A stretch of 35,016 nt of DNA from Alphaproteobacteria bacterium (GTDB lineage Bacteria > Pseudomonadota > Alphaproteobacteria > M2410), in contig SBGZ01000007.1 in the NCBI GenBank assembly GCA_006226415.1, positions 1 through 35,016 on the forward strand, given 5' to 3'. Under the pieces are notes generated by a model that made no database searches, was not told the DNA's origin, and saw nothing but the letters and a program-made list of their open reading frames with translations. The translations under genes and the position numbers were made by a program. How positions within the stretch are numbered: position 1 is the stretch's first letter; each line of letters begins with the position of its first letter. This document shows positions 1-8,717 of the stretch, one piece after another.

Positions 1-30
1 ACATGTTCATGAATTCGAGGGAAGTTTTCG

Positions 31-1386
31 ATGGCCACAGGCTTTGTGTCCACCGTTAAGTCGGTACTTGGTCGCTGGTTCCCAGAGCGACAGTTTTACC
101 ACCGTAGCCACGGTGAGGTTCGATTCATCTCCTTGTCCGCGCGTAATCAGATCGGACTGGCGATTGTTTCGTTCGCGTTTTTGATGTGGGTCGCCTTTGC
201 GACCGTCAATGTCGTCTTCAAAGAACAGATCATCAATTCCAAGCAGAAACAGCTGCAAGCGACAAAGATCGAGTATGAGGTCAAGATGTCGGAAATGCAG
301 TCAGCTTATGATGAGCTGAACGCGGTTCTGGCTTTGGCACAAGAACGCTTTGAGGAAACCACCAAAGAGCTGGAAGCCAAACACGGGCAGCTTCAGACCT
401 TTATCAATCGGCAGGCAGCAACGCAGGCCGATTTTGAGCAAGTGCGCGAGCGCCTTGGCAAGCTTGCTTCGGCCAGTGACAATGACAAGAAGCGCTCTAT
501 TCAACTGATGCAAGTCACCGATCTTGAACCGGCCCGCCGCGTTTCGCGTATGGGGGTCAACGATCAGGACGCCAACATTACCTATGTGGCTCAAGTCATG
601 CGTGCGGTTTCCAATGGCCGCCTCACGCTGCATCAGGATACGGCAACGGTTAGCGAAAAAGTGACCAAGCTTGATGAGCGGGTCACACAGATCAATAGAA
701 GCCGGTCCGAAGAAATGGCCCAGGTGGAAGAGCGCACCAGCCGCTCCATCGAGCAATATGAAAGCTATATCGAAACAACCGGACTGAATTTGGATGCTGT
801 GCTTTCCAAATTCAATCCATCTGAATCCGCGGTTGGCGGCCCTCTTATTGCGCTGGCCGGCTTTGACGGCAGCGAAGAACAGGTTGAGAAGCTCGACGAT
901 TTTCAGCGTCAGGTCTATCGGATCGATCTAAAACTCGACCATATGGCCACGCTGGAGGCAGCGCTGTCGGCGATGCCTCTGGCTCTGCCCACGGCGCAAA
1001 TGACGCGCTTTTCAAGCCCCTATGGTCCGCGCCGGGATCCTTTTACGCGGAAAGCTGCCTTCCATTCAGGCCTCGATATCGTAGGACCTCGCCGGTCTCC
1101 GGTGCATGTTACGGCCGCAGGCAAAGTTTCCTTTGCCGGCACCAAGGGAGCCTATGGACGCATGGTGCAAGTGGACCATGGCCATGGGTTTAGAACGCGT
1201 TACGGCCATCTTTACAAAATTCTAGTAAAGAATGGTGATACTGTTGAGTTCGGGGATACCGTCGGATTACTCGGAAGCAGCGGACGCGCCAGCGGACCTC
1301 ATATTCACTATGAAGTCTGGTTCGATGGCAAAACCAGAGATCCGAAGAATTTTGTGAAAGCAGGACGCCATGTTCTCAAAAGCTAA
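31..1386 (+). CDS. Membrane-anchored M23 family metallopeptidase with coiled coil
   Basis: A predicted peptidoglycan endopeptidase or amidase activator of the lysostaphin (M23) type, 451 residues. The N-terminus is cytoplasmic and basic, one hydrophobic segment lies at about residues 40-62, and a long heptad-rich region (about 65-320, rich in E, Q, K and R) should form a periplasmic coiled coil. The C-terminal M23 domain (about 330-440) has the HxxxD motif (H345, D349) and the HIH motif (H424, H426), so the zinc site looks intact and the enzyme is probably active. A GAGGGAA ribosome site precedes the ATG. The stop codon lies inside the next gene, a bactofilin; M23 peptidase-bactofilin pairs are known cell-shape modules (for example in Helicobacter), so a role in localised wall cleavage is likely. 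The exact bond cleaved cannot be read from sequence. Confidence 0.9.
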   Translation: MATGFVSTVKSVLGRWFPERQFYHRSHGEVRFISLSARNQIGLAIVSFAFLMWVAFATVNVVFKEQIINSKQKQLQATKIEYEVKMSEMQSAYDELNAVLALAQERFEETTKELEAKHGQLQTFINRQAATQADFEQVRERLGKLASASDNDKKRSIQLMQVTDLEPARRVSRMGVNDQDANITYVAQVMRAVSNGRLTLHQDTATVSEKVTKLDERVTQINRSRSEEMAQVEERTSRSIEQYESYIETTGLNLDAVLSKFNPSESAVGGPLIALAGFDGSEEQVEKLDDFQRQVYRIDLKLDHMATLEAALSAMPLALPTAQMTRFSSPYGPRRDPFTRKAAFHSGLDIVGPRRSPVHVTAAGKVSFAGTKGAYGRMVQVDHGHGFRTRYGHLYKILVKNGDTVEFGDTVGLLGSSGRASGPHIHYEVWFDGKTRDPKNFVKAGRHVLKS

Positions 1387-1945
1387 AGACAACAAGGCCT
1401 CAGGCCACAGATCAATACCGCAACCGCAACAAGTGAAGGGTAGTAAAGTGAAATCGGCTCCATCCATTATTAGTGGCGACATGACCGTCCACGGGACACT
1501 GACCGCTACTGGCGACATTCAAGTCGACGGCAAAGTTGAGGGTGATATTCAAAGCTCCTCATTGACGATCGGCGAAAAAGCAACTGTGCATGGTGATATC
1601 ACCTGCGAGGATGTGGCCATTCGCGGCCGTGTCATCGGCAGCGTGCGCGCCAATCGGGTACAGTTGAGTTCCACAAGCCATGTGGAAGGCGATATTTTGC
1701 ACCAAGCTCTGGCGGTTGAAACCGGCGCCTTCTTTGAAGGGAATTGCCGTCATTCTGACAACCCCATGACTGAGGCCCTGCCTGCAGGCCGCGCCAAGGG
1801 CGGCATTAAGTCTCTTGTCGGTGACGATACAGCCAAAATGGGGGATGCGCCGCGTCCGCCGCGTGGCAACGGCGGCGGCCGGGCACCGGTTGAGGCCCAA
1901 TCGGCCCTGCAGCGGCTGACAGGCGGCCGGAAAAGCGCCGACTAA
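1370..1945 (+). CDS. Bactofilin family cytoskeletal protein (first copy)
   Basis: A 191-residue bactofilin (DUF583/PF04519). The central part, about residues 30-125, is the typical right-handed beta-helix with glycine/valine/isoleucine periodicity (repeats such as VHGTLTATGDIQVDGKVEGDI). The N- and C-terminal tails are charged or proline/glycine-rich and probably disordered. Bactofilins polymerise without nucleotide and act as membrane-associated scaffolds, often recruiting wall enzymes. The ATG overlaps the preceding M23 peptidase gene by 17 bp, with AGGA just upstream, suggesting translational coupling and a shared complex. A strong intrinsic terminator follows, closing a two-gene unit. Confidence 0.93.
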   Translation: MFSKAKDNKASGHRSIPQPQQVKGSKVKSAPSIISGDMTVHGTLTATGDIQVDGKVEGDIQSSSLTIGEKATVHGDITCEDVAIRGRVIGSVRANRVQLSSTSHVEGDILHQALAVETGAFFEGNCRHSDNPMTEALPAGRAKGGIKSLVGDDTAKMGDAPRPPRGNGGGRAPVEAQSALQRLTGGRKSAD

Positions 1946-1971
1946 ATATCGGCCATCGTTGCGGAAATTTA

Positions 1972-2007
1972 AAAGCCCTTTGAGGAAAACCTCGAAGGGC
2001 TTTTTTT
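1972..2007 (+). terminator. Intrinsic terminator after bactofilin
   Basis: A 14-bp stem (AAAGCCCTTTGAGG paired with CCTCGAAGGGCTTT, one G-U pair) with an AAAA loop, followed by seven T residues. It lies 26 bp after the bactofilin stop codon. Confidence 0.92.
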
Positions 2008-2044
2008 ATGCCTGAAAATGGCGGCAAGGACACCGCTCACGACC

Positions 2045-3535
2045 ATGTCCGAAAATGGCCAGACATCAGCGCCAATAAGTTCTATTCTGGCTGTCATGGA
2101 ACTTAGCCGCGACGATTGCTACAAGGCCCTGAAGGCCCGTGACCCCCGATTTGACGGGACGTTTTTTACTTGCGTGTCGTCCACGGGGATTTATTGCCGT
2201 CCCATTTGTCCGGCCACGACCCCGAAACTTACTAACTGCGCATTTGTTACCTCAGCGGCGGCGGCTGAGGAAGCGGGTTTTCGTCCGTGCCTGCGCTGTC
2301 GGCCGGAAACGGCACCCGGCTCGCCCGCCTGGAGCGGCACCGGCAGCACGGTTGCCCGGGCCATGCGCTTGCTCAACGAGCACGATGCCAATGGCGGCAG
2401 TCTTGAGAGCCTCTCTGACCGACTTGGCGTTGGCACCCGGCATTTGCGCCGTCTGTTTCACGAGCAGCTGGGAACGTCACCCAAGATGCTCATTCAGACG
2501 CAGCGATTACACGTGGCGCTCCACCTGCTTAAAGAAACGAACTCCAGCATCAGCGACATTGCCAATGCTTCCGGTTTTCGAAGCATACGCCGGTTCAATG
2601 ACGCGATGCGCAAAACCGTTGGCTTGAGCCCCAGTGAGTTCCGGGCGCGACATCAACTTTCCTCACGGGTTCGCGCGGGCGCGCCGCTCACCCTTCGCCT
2701 TGGTTATCGACCGCCCTACGATTGGGACGCCCTTTTGCGTTACCTGGGCATGCGCGCGATCCCTGGTGTCGAAGTTGTTTCAGGCGGTTCCTATATCCGC
2801 AGCATCAAACTCGAACAGGCCAGCGGCACTTTGAGGGTTGAAAACAATCCCAAGAGCCACGCTCTGCTCGCTCAGTTCGACCTGACCGTACCGACAAGCC
2901 TCGGCGGTGCGGCACGGCGGGTGCGCGACATGTTTGATACCGATTGCCGCCCTGATGCCCTGGGCGCAAGTTTTGCCAGTGATGACGTTTTAGGAGCGCT
3001 CCTTAGCTCCTCACCTGGGGTGCGCGTTCCCGGCGCGTGGGATCTTTTTGAGCTCTGCGTTCGCGCCGTCATCGGTCAGCAGATCAGTGTCAAAGGCGCG
3101 ACTACCCTGCTTGGCCGACTGGCCGCTACATATGGCTCCCCTCTGGAAATTGATGCGCCGCCCCTGACACATGTCTTTCCGCAGCCCACCGCGATTGCCG
3201 AAGCGGATCTCACCTCCATTGGGCTTACAAAGTCTCGCGCCCAGACGCTTCGAGACCTTGCCAGCGCCTTTGCGACAGATCCAGATTTTCTGCACCCGGC
3301 TCAGGATCTTGATGAGGCACGGGCGCGACTGACTGCCCTCAAAGGGATCGGCCCCTGGACCGCTGAATATGTCGCTTTGCGCGGATTGAAGTATCCTGAC
3401 GCCTTCCCGGCGGCTGACCTCGGCCTCATGAAGGCAGCTCAAGTGGAAACACCCAAAGAACTTAAAACCATGGCCGAGGGTTGGCGACCCTGGCGGGGTT
3501 ATGCCGCCCTCCTCCTCTGGCACTCACTTTCCTGA
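2045..3535 (+). CDS. Ada-type regulator fused to AlkA DNA-3-methyladenine glycosylase
   Basis: A bifunctional alkylation-damage protein. The N-terminal Ada metal-binding domain has all four zinc cysteines (C51 and C55 in GIYCRPIC, C82 and C85 in GFRPCLRC, numbered from this start); C51 corresponds to the methyl-phosphotriester acceptor of Ada. An AraC-type helix-turn-helix domain follows (about 95-200), then an AlkA-like glycosylase domain (about 205-490) with the helix-hairpin-helix LKGIGPWTA and the catalytic Asp in AADLGL. The Ada methylguanine transferase domain is absent and is supplied by the next gene, 8 bp downstream. In-frame starts exist at 2018, 2045 and 2096. The first lies nearly inside the terminator; 2045 has AAGGAC upstream but widely spaced; 2096 begins right at the Ada domain. 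The start is therefore uncertain. It probably autoregulates this pair in an adaptive response. Confidence 0.9.
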   Translation: MSENGQTSAPISSILAVMELSRDDCYKALKARDPRFDGTFFTCVSSTGIYCRPICPATTPKLTNCAFVTSAAAAEEAGFRPCLRCRPETAPGSPAWSGTGSTVARAMRLLNEHDANGGSLESLSDRLGVGTRHLRRLFHEQLGTSPKMLIQTQRLHVALHLLKETNSSISDIANASGFRSIRRFNDAMRKTVGLSPSEFRARHQLSSRVRAGAPLTLRLGYRPPYDWDALLRYLGMRAIPGVEVVSGGSYIRSIKLEQASGTLRVENNPKSHALLAQFDLTVPTSLGGAARRVRDMFDTDCRPDALGASFASDDVLGALLSSSPGVRVPGAWDLFELCVRAVIGQQISVKGATTLLGRLAATYGSPLEIDAPPLTHVFPQPTAIAEADLTSIGLTKSRAQTLRDLASAFATDPDFLHPAQDLDEARARLTALKGIGPWTAEYVALRGLKYPDAFPAADLGLMKAAQVETPKELKTMAEGWRPWRGYAALLLWHSLS

Positions 3536-3543
3536 AAGGCAAC

Positions 3544-4080
3544 ATGATGACCCTCTCAATCATAGACTGGCAAATTCTGGAGACACCCTTTGGGCCCATA
3601 TCCCTGGCGTGGCAAGCTGCCGGTCTGGTTGCGCTCAATTTTGGCGATGACCCCTCTTACATGCGCGCCCATGTCGAACGACACAAATTGGGTACCCTCG
3701 CCAAAGAGCCTTGCGCGACAGGTCCCTATGAAGAGCCTTTCCAGCAATATTTCAGCGGCGCGCTCAACGCTCTCGACCAAGTCAAGGTGGCCCCGATCGG
3801 TACGGAGTTTAATATGTCCGTCTGGAAAGCATTGCAGGCAATTCCGGCAGGTCAAACGCGCACCTATGGCGCTCTTGCCAAGGATCTGGGTCGCCCCGGC
3901 GCGGCACGCGCTGTGGGCTTGGCCTGCAATCGAAATCCGATCGCAATTGCAATTCCCTGTCACAGAGTTGTTGGCAGTACCGGAAAACTAACGGGCTTCG
4001 CCGGGGGATTGGATGTTAAAGCCTGGCTGCTCGATCACGAAGGCGTTGCGACGCAGGACGCTCAGTACCGCTTGATCTGA
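3544..4080 (+). CDS. ogt: Methylated-DNA--protein-cysteine methyltransferase
   Basis: Repairs O6-alkylguanine by irreversible transfer of the alkyl group to its own cysteine. The 178-residue protein has the active-site PCHRV motif, the conserved helix-turn-helix region (SVWKALQAIPAGQTRTYGALA), and an N-terminal Ogt/MGMT ribonuclease-like domain. The ATG at 3544 is chosen because GAAAGG, overlapping the stop codon of the Ada-AlkA gene, sits at good spacing; the upstream TTG at 3481 would run deep into that gene. Together the two genes reconstitute the functions of Ada, AlkA and Ogt in two proteins, so co-expression after methylation damage is a reasonable inference. Symbol by family; ada-type naming is also possible. 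Confidence 0.92.
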   Translation: MMTLSIIDWQILETPFGPISLAWQAAGLVALNFGDDPSYMRAHVERHKLGTLAKEPCATGPYEEPFQQYFSGALNALDQVKVAPIGTEFNMSVWKALQAIPAGQTRTYGALAKDLGRPGAARAVGLACNRNPIAIAIPCHRVVGSTGKLTGFAGGLDVKAWLLDHEGVATQDAQYRLI

Positions 4081-4089
4081 AGCCCTTCA

Positions 4090-4104
4090 TTAACCCGTCG
4101 TTAA
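4090..4104. promoter_or_regulatory. CtrA-type box TTAA-N7-TTAA upstream of bactofilin 2
   Basis: TTAA (4090-4093), seven bases, TTAA (4101-4104), a perfect match to the alphaproteobacterial CtrA full-site consensus. It lies 143 bp before the bactofilin start, in a 166-bp intergenic region. The spacing is right; actual binding is inferred only. Confidence 0.6.
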
Positions 4105-4246
4105 GGAACAACGAAACGTTAGCGTTCGTGCCGGGTAGTATAGTTAAATTCTTTTGAATGCCTTTACCAAATCCTAGGATTCCAGAGGCAGAATATCCTT
4201 CGACAAGGCGCTAAACAGGCGCTCCTTACCAGGAAGGGTTTCAACC

Positions 4247-4750
4247 ATGTTCGACAAATCCATCAGCCAGACCCGCAGCGTCCGTGAAAAGAACGAACCA
4301 CAGGTCGGCACAACAGTTATTTCTCAGGATACGAAAATTCTGGGCGCCATCGAGACTACCCAAAATCTCAAGGTCGAAGGGACCATTGAAGGCGACATTA
4401 CCTGCTCCAAACTGGTGGTCGCAGAAACCGGTGTGATCAATGGTGATGTTCTGGCGGAATCCATCGAGTCCAATGGAACGATCAACGGCACGGTCAAGAC
4501 GGAGCTGCTACGGCTCACCAAAACGTCAAAGATCGATGGCGGCGTCATTTTGAAAAACTGGATCGTCGACGCTGGCGCAAAGGTAAATGCAACATGCCAT
4601 TTCACCGACCACCCCATGCATCACGAAAACAAAGACGGCAAGTCTGAAGAGACCCAGGATGCGGCCAAGGCAGCGGCCAAGTCGGACAAGCAGGCCAGCA
4701 ATATGGATACCAATGTGGTGGAGCGCGCAATGGAGAAAAAAGCCTCCTAA
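4247..4750 (+). CDS. Bactofilin family protein (second copy)
   Basis: A 167-residue bactofilin with the beta-helix core at about residues 20-120 (regular turns such as ILGAIETTQNLKVEGTIEGDI) and a charged, alanine/lysine-rich tail. It is clearly paralogous in fold to the bactofilin at 1370 but differs in both tails and has no adjacent peptidase. AGGAAGG lies 9 bp before the ATG. A CtrA-type box upstream suggests cell-cycle control, and an intrinsic terminator downstream makes it monocistronic. Bactofilins polymerise beneath the membrane; the partner of this copy is unknown. Confidence 0.93.
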   Translation: MFDKSISQTRSVREKNEPQVGTTVISQDTKILGAIETTQNLKVEGTIEGDITCSKLVVAETGVINGDVLAESIESNGTINGTVKTELLRLTKTSKIDGGVILKNWIVDAGAKVNATCHFTDHPMHHENKDGKSEETQDAAKAAAKSDKQASNMDTNVVERAMEKKAS

Positions 4751-4775
4751 CCTGACTTCTAAAACAGATCAAGAG

Positions 4776-4811
4776 AACCGGCTCCAAGTTACTTGGGGCC
4801 GGTTTTCTTTT
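4776..4811 (+). terminator. Intrinsic terminator after bactofilin 2
   Basis: A 13-bp stem (AACCGGCTCCAAG with CTTGGGGCCGGTT, one G-U pair), a three-base loop and a following T-rich run (TTCTTTT), 25 bp after the stop codon. Confidence 0.85.
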
Positions 4812-4877
4812 GCGCCAACAGACCTTCCCTTTATAATCGGCATTGCGATTCACATTCTCTTTTTAAGAAAGACGCGT

Positions 4878-5780
4878 ATGCGAGATTTTACCAAAGTAGT
4901 TGTGGCTGGCGTTTGCGCCCTTTCTTTCTGTTTTATGATCCTGATCAGCGGCGCGTCCTCTGTCAGCGCACAGGAGGCCAGCGATGGTCCGGCCCTTTGG
5001 AAAGTGAGTAAGGGCGACCGCGAGATCTATCTCTTTGGTACGTTTCATGTGTTGCCTTATGAAGCGAATTGGCGGAACGATAAATTGGATTTAGCCATTG
5101 GCCGTTCCGACTCTCTTTGGGTTGAGGCCGATACCGAAGATCAGCAAGCCGCCATGACTTATGTTGAAGAGCACGCTTTTGCTCCAGGCGACAAGACACT
5201 CTGGTCCTACTTCACGATGGACGAAGCGGAATATCTTGAAGATTCCCTTAAGAAAATCGGCTTCCCCGCTGCGATCCTTGCGCCCTTCAAGCCCTGGTTT
5301 GCCTCTATTCAGGTCAGCGTCACCATTCTCGTGTCTTATGGCTATAATCCGGAAAATGGCGTTGAGACCATACTTCGGCGTGAGTTTGTCAACAACGGCA
5401 AGGAAATCCAATTTCTGGAGACCCCGCAAGAAAGCCTCGATTCTTTCAATGACTTGCCCGACAACGTTCAAGCCAGATTTTTTATCGCCACCCTCAAAGA
5501 TATTGAGACCCTTGAACAGGACATTGAATTGATGTTGAACGCCTGGCTGAGGGGTGATGCGGAAAAAGTGGTGGAGCTGATGAGCCAAAACTCATCTGAC
5601 ATCCCAGAACTCAACGAGGCGGTCCTCTACCAACGCAATCAAAACTGGTTACCCAAAATAAAAATGCTTCTTAAGACCGATGGGACCGAATTTGTTGCGG
5701 TCGGCGCGGCGCATCTGGTTGGTGAGCGCAGCGTCATTGAGCTCTTGGAAGCCGACGGCTATTTGGTTGAACGGCAATAG
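4878..5780 (+). CDS. TraB/GumN family exported protein
   Basis: A 300-residue exported protein. The N-terminus is a signal peptide (basic MRDFTK, hydrophobic core about 8-25, SVSA cleavage region near residue 31). Family landmarks are the N-terminal GTFHVL motif (GxxH) following the LW-x-V strand, and the C-terminal VGAAHLVG motif, the paired GxxH elements of the TraB/GumN/PrgY superfamily, proposed to be metal-dependent peptidases of the Tiki type. The start at 4878 is preferred over the longer frame opening at 4587, which would run through the bactofilin 2 gene and its terminator. Substrate unknown. It converges on the EamA gene with a 30-bp gap that contains a 6-bp hairpin (5782-5796). Confidence 0.85.
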   Translation: MRDFTKVVVAGVCALSFCFMILISGASSVSAQEASDGPALWKVSKGDREIYLFGTFHVLPYEANWRNDKLDLAIGRSDSLWVEADTEDQQAAMTYVEEHAFAPGDKTLWSYFTMDEAEYLEDSLKKIGFPAAILAPFKPWFASIQVSVTILVSYGYNPENGVETILRREFVNNGKEIQFLETPQESLDSFNDLPDNVQARFFIATLKDIETLEQDIELMLNAWLRGDAEKVVELMSQNSSDIPELNEAVLYQRNQNWLPKIKMLLKTDGTEFVAVGAAHLVGERSVIELLEADGYLVERQ

Positions 5781-5810
5781 GTTCGTCGCGGACGAAGTGC
5801 GCCGAGCGGG

Positions 5811-6722
5811 CTAGATCCACACGAGGCAGAGGACGCCCGCCGCAATCAAACCCACACCCAAATATTCCATAGGCTTGATCTTTTCTTTGAAGATCAAGCT
5901 TGAAACGCCAATGGCCAAAATCAACTCAATCTGGCTGAGCGCCTTGACGTAAGACGCGATCTGGACCGTAAAGGCGGTGAACCATCCGATGGAACCAAGG
6001 CCGGAAAAGACTCCAATAAAGAGACAGGCCCGCCACTCGACCCGCAATGGGGCCAGGAACGCCCGCCGTTTCCACAAGAGCCAGACCACCATGACGATGA
6101 TCTGAATGATGATCGTAAATAACAGCGTTGTCGCGCCGCTGAGGAGAAAGTCTGTCTGTCCTAGAGAAAGACTGGCCGTGCGGATCGACAAGGAAGTCAG
6201 AGCAAAAAGCAGCCCCGCCCCAAGTCCCAAGGCTGCTGCCGGGTTCCAGATCAGGGCCCAGCCTGAGGCCCCCAGGTCTTGGCGCGCCACATTGAGAACA
6301 ATCACGCCCATCACAGACATGACAATGGCTACCCATCCAAAGAAAGCAATGGCTTCTCCAAATAGGATCGCGCCCAATAATGCCGTTAAAAAGGTCTCTG
6401 AGCGGACATAGGTGATGCCCACCGCGAAATTGCGCAGGTGAAAAAGTCTCAACATGAGGACTGTCGCGACAACCTGCGCCACCGAGGCCAAGAGCACAAA
6501 ACCCCAGAAGGTAACGCCCGGCACCGAAAATGTGCCGCCGCCCTCGCGTATAAGAAGAAATGCAAAATATCCGGCAACAAGGGGCAAGCCAAAGGCGTAA
6601 CGCGCCAGGGCCACAAGCACTTCGTCCAGCCGCCGTGATAGCTGGCGCTGGGCTGCCGTTCGCGCGGACTGTGAGACCACGGCAAACAAGGTCAACCATA
6701 TCCAAGCATTGGTTTGATCCAA
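5811..6722 (-). CDS. EamA/DMT superfamily transporter
   Basis: A 303-residue membrane protein with about ten hydrophobic helices arranged as two EamA repeats, typical in length for drug/metabolite transporters (RhaT/YdcZ/PecM relatives). The second half carries the usual ...SQIELILAIGVSSLIFKEKI signature near the C-terminus. The start codon is TTG at 6722, with an AGAGAGG site at correct spacing; no ATG fits better. The substrate cannot be inferred. It is divergent from the DUF3604 gene and shares a 126-bp promoter region with it, so a functional link to that cluster is possible but not shown. Confidence 0.87.
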   Translation of the reverse strand: MDQTNAWIWLTLFAVVSQSARTAAQRQLSRRLDEVLVALARYAFGLPLVAGYFAFLLIREGGGTFSVPGVTFWGFVLLASVAQVVATVLMLRLFHLRNFAVGITYVRSETFLTALLGAILFGEAIAFFGWVAIVMSVMGVIVLNVARQDLGASGWALIWNPAAALGLGAGLLFALTSLSIRTASLSLGQTDFLLSGATTLLFTIIIQIIVMVVWLLWKRRAFLAPLRVEWRACLFIGVFSGLGSIGWFTAFTVQIASYVKALSQIELILAIGVSSLIFKEKIKPMEYLGVGLIAAGVLCLVWI

Positions 6723-6848
6723 ATTGCCGCCTCTCTGGTAAGATGATTCTGTGCGGGGATTTGTAGCACACAGGCAAGGGCGATGTGAAAAAGGGCTCGT
6801 AAAAGGTTGCCGTGCTCGCTATCCTCAAACGAAAAACGGGAGGAAATC

Positions 6849-8705
6849 ATGAAGCTTGCAAAACGGCTCTTATTGGCAACGGCACTTGCAACGGTTCCTT
6901 TGGGCATGGCCCAGGCCGATGAAGAGCGGCATCTTTATTGGGGGGACACGCACCTCCATACCAATTACTCTTTTGATGCTTATCTGTTCCAGAACCGGAA
7001 GATGACACCGGAAATGGCCTACCGCTATGCCAAGGGTCTGCCGGTTGTGCGTGACGTGACCGGCACACGAACCCAGATCGAGACCCCGCTTGATTTTCTG
7101 GTGGTCGCCGACCATGCGGAGCTGACAGCGATCCCCAAGCGTATCTTCGAGCAAGATGCGGCGCTCATGAAAACCCAGTTCGGCCAACGGATTAAACCGC
7201 TCATCGAACAAAATCGCGGCACGGAAGTCTTTGCGGAAATTGTCGCGCTCGCCAATGCGGGCGGCTATAGCGAGGAACTCATTGAACTCACCGGCGATGA
7301 TTTGCGCCGCCCTGCCTGGGAAGATCTTGTGGATGCCGCCGAGGCGGCCAATGAGCCGGGCAAGTTTACCGCCTTTATCGGCTGGGAGTGGTCCTCCATT
7401 CCCGATGCAGCCAATTTGCACCGTGTGGTGATGACCCCCGACAATGGAGAGGTCGCTAAGAAATTCCTGCCTTACAGCTCTACCGTTTCTACACGGCCGG
7501 AAGACCTCTGGGCCTGGCTGGAAAAGACGGAGGCCGAGACGGGCGCCGAGTTTTTAGCAATCCCGCACAATATGAATATCTCCAAAGGCCTGATGTTCCC
7601 TGAGACCGATAGCGAGGGCCGAACGATTACAGCGGAATATGCCCGCACACGGATCGAGTGGGAGCCTGTTGCCGAAGTCACGCAGTACAAAGGTGATTCT
7701 GAAACGCACCCGCTTCTTTCTCCTGAAGACCCCTTTGCGGATTTTGAATCGTATCGGCATCTGATTGATCTGCGTCCCGACACGGATCATCTTGCTTCCG
7801 TCACGCCCGGTGACTATGCCCGCGGTGCCCTCCGGCGCGGCATGGAGATTGAACAAAAGGTTGGCACGAACCCCTACAAATTCGGGATGATCGGTTCTAC
7901 CGATGCCCACACCGGCCTAGCCTCTGTGGAAGAAAACAATTTCTCCAACAAGTTCCCGATCTACTCCACGCCGGCGGTTCGCTCTTCGACAGTGAGCAAC
8001 CGAATTGGCGGCGATGGCCCCACCGGATGGAGCTACGGTGCGCAGGGCCTTGCGGCCGTCTGGGCCGAAGAGAACACCCGTGAGGCGCTCTTTGAGGCCT
8101 TTAAACGCAAGGAAGTCTATGCCACCACTGGTCCGCGCATGATGGTGCGCTTTTTCGGCGGCTGGAACTTTAAGGACCGCGATGCCCGTGCCAGCGACCC
8201 TGGCAAGCGGGGCTATGACAAGGGTGTGCCCATGGGCGGCGATCTGACCCGCCCGAGCGAAGGTGGACTCTTTGGCAGCGCCGAGGCCCCTTCTTTCCTG
8301 ATCCAAGCGGTGAAAGACCCCAAGGGCGGCAATCTGGACCGCCTCCAGATTGTTAAGGGCTGGGTAGATGCCGAAGGCCTGTCCCACGAGAAGGTCTACA
8401 ACGTCATCGGGGCGGACAACCGCAAGCCAGACGCTGATGGCAACCTGACGCCAGTGGGCAATACGGTGGATGTGAAGACCGCTCTTTACACCAATACTAT
8501 TGGCGATGAGGCTCTGACTGCGGTTTGGCAAGATCCTGATTTTGACCCTAATCAAAGAGCATTTTATTACGCGCGGGTTTTGCAAATCCCGACACCGCGC
8601 CATTCGCTTTATGATGCTGTGGCTCTCAATGTCGACCTCAGAGAGGGTGTGGCCGCAACCATCCAGGAGCGCGCCTATACCTCGCCGATCTGGTACACCC
8701 CTTAA
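6849..8705 (+). CDS. DUF3604 domain protein, exported PHP-like metallo-protein
   Basis: A 618-residue protein with a cleavable signal peptide (MKLAKRLLLATALATVPLGMAQA). The mature N-terminus starts almost at once with YWGDTHLHTNYSFDA. The His/Asp motifs THLH, ADHAE, IPHNMN and STDAH occur in the order expected of a PHP-type metal-dependent hydrolase fold, so di- or trinuclear metal binding is likely; the reaction is not known to me. The start at 6849 is preferred because GGGAGGA precedes it and a clean signal peptide results. It is followed after 12 bp by a parvulin-like gene and then a HupE/UreJ-like permease, which together suggest a periplasmic metalloenzyme with its own folding and metal-handling partners (inference). 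Confidence 0.88.
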   Translation: MKLAKRLLLATALATVPLGMAQADEERHLYWGDTHLHTNYSFDAYLFQNRKMTPEMAYRYAKGLPVVRDVTGTRTQIETPLDFLVVADHAELTAIPKRIFEQDAALMKTQFGQRIKPLIEQNRGTEVFAEIVALANAGGYSEELIELTGDDLRRPAWEDLVDAAEAANEPGKFTAFIGWEWSSIPDAANLHRVVMTPDNGEVAKKFLPYSSTVSTRPEDLWAWLEKTEAETGAEFLAIPHNMNISKGLMFPETDSEGRTITAEYARTRIEWEPVAEVTQYKGDSETHPLLSPEDPFADFESYRHLIDLRPDTDHLASVTPGDYARGALRRGMEIEQKVGTNPYKFGMIGSTDAHTGLASVEENNFSNKFPIYSTPAVRSSTVSNRIGGDGPTGWSYGAQGLAAVWAEENTREALFEAFKRKEVYATTGPRMMVRFFGGWNFKDRDARASDPGKRGYDKGVPMGGDLTRPSEGGLFGSAEAPSFLIQAVKDPKGGNLDRLQIVKGWVDAEGLSHEKVYNVIGADNRKPDADGNLTPVGNTVDVKTALYTNTIGDEALTAVWQDPDFDPNQRAFYYARVLQIPTPRHSLYDAVALNVDLREGVAATIQERAYTSPIWYTP

Positions 8706-8717
8706 GATGAATATGTC

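Noticed and set aside
5782-5796. TTCGTC-GCG-GACGAA hairpin between convergent TraB/GumN and EamA genes as a terminator
   Set aside because: The stem has only 6 bp and no T-run follows on either strand; at most a weak shared transcription end.
5926-6828. A 300-codon minus-strand frame covering the EamA gene
   Set aside because: It is a different frame over the same DNA, rich in Cys, His, Arg and Pro, with no family motifs; the EamA frame has clear transmembrane periodicity.
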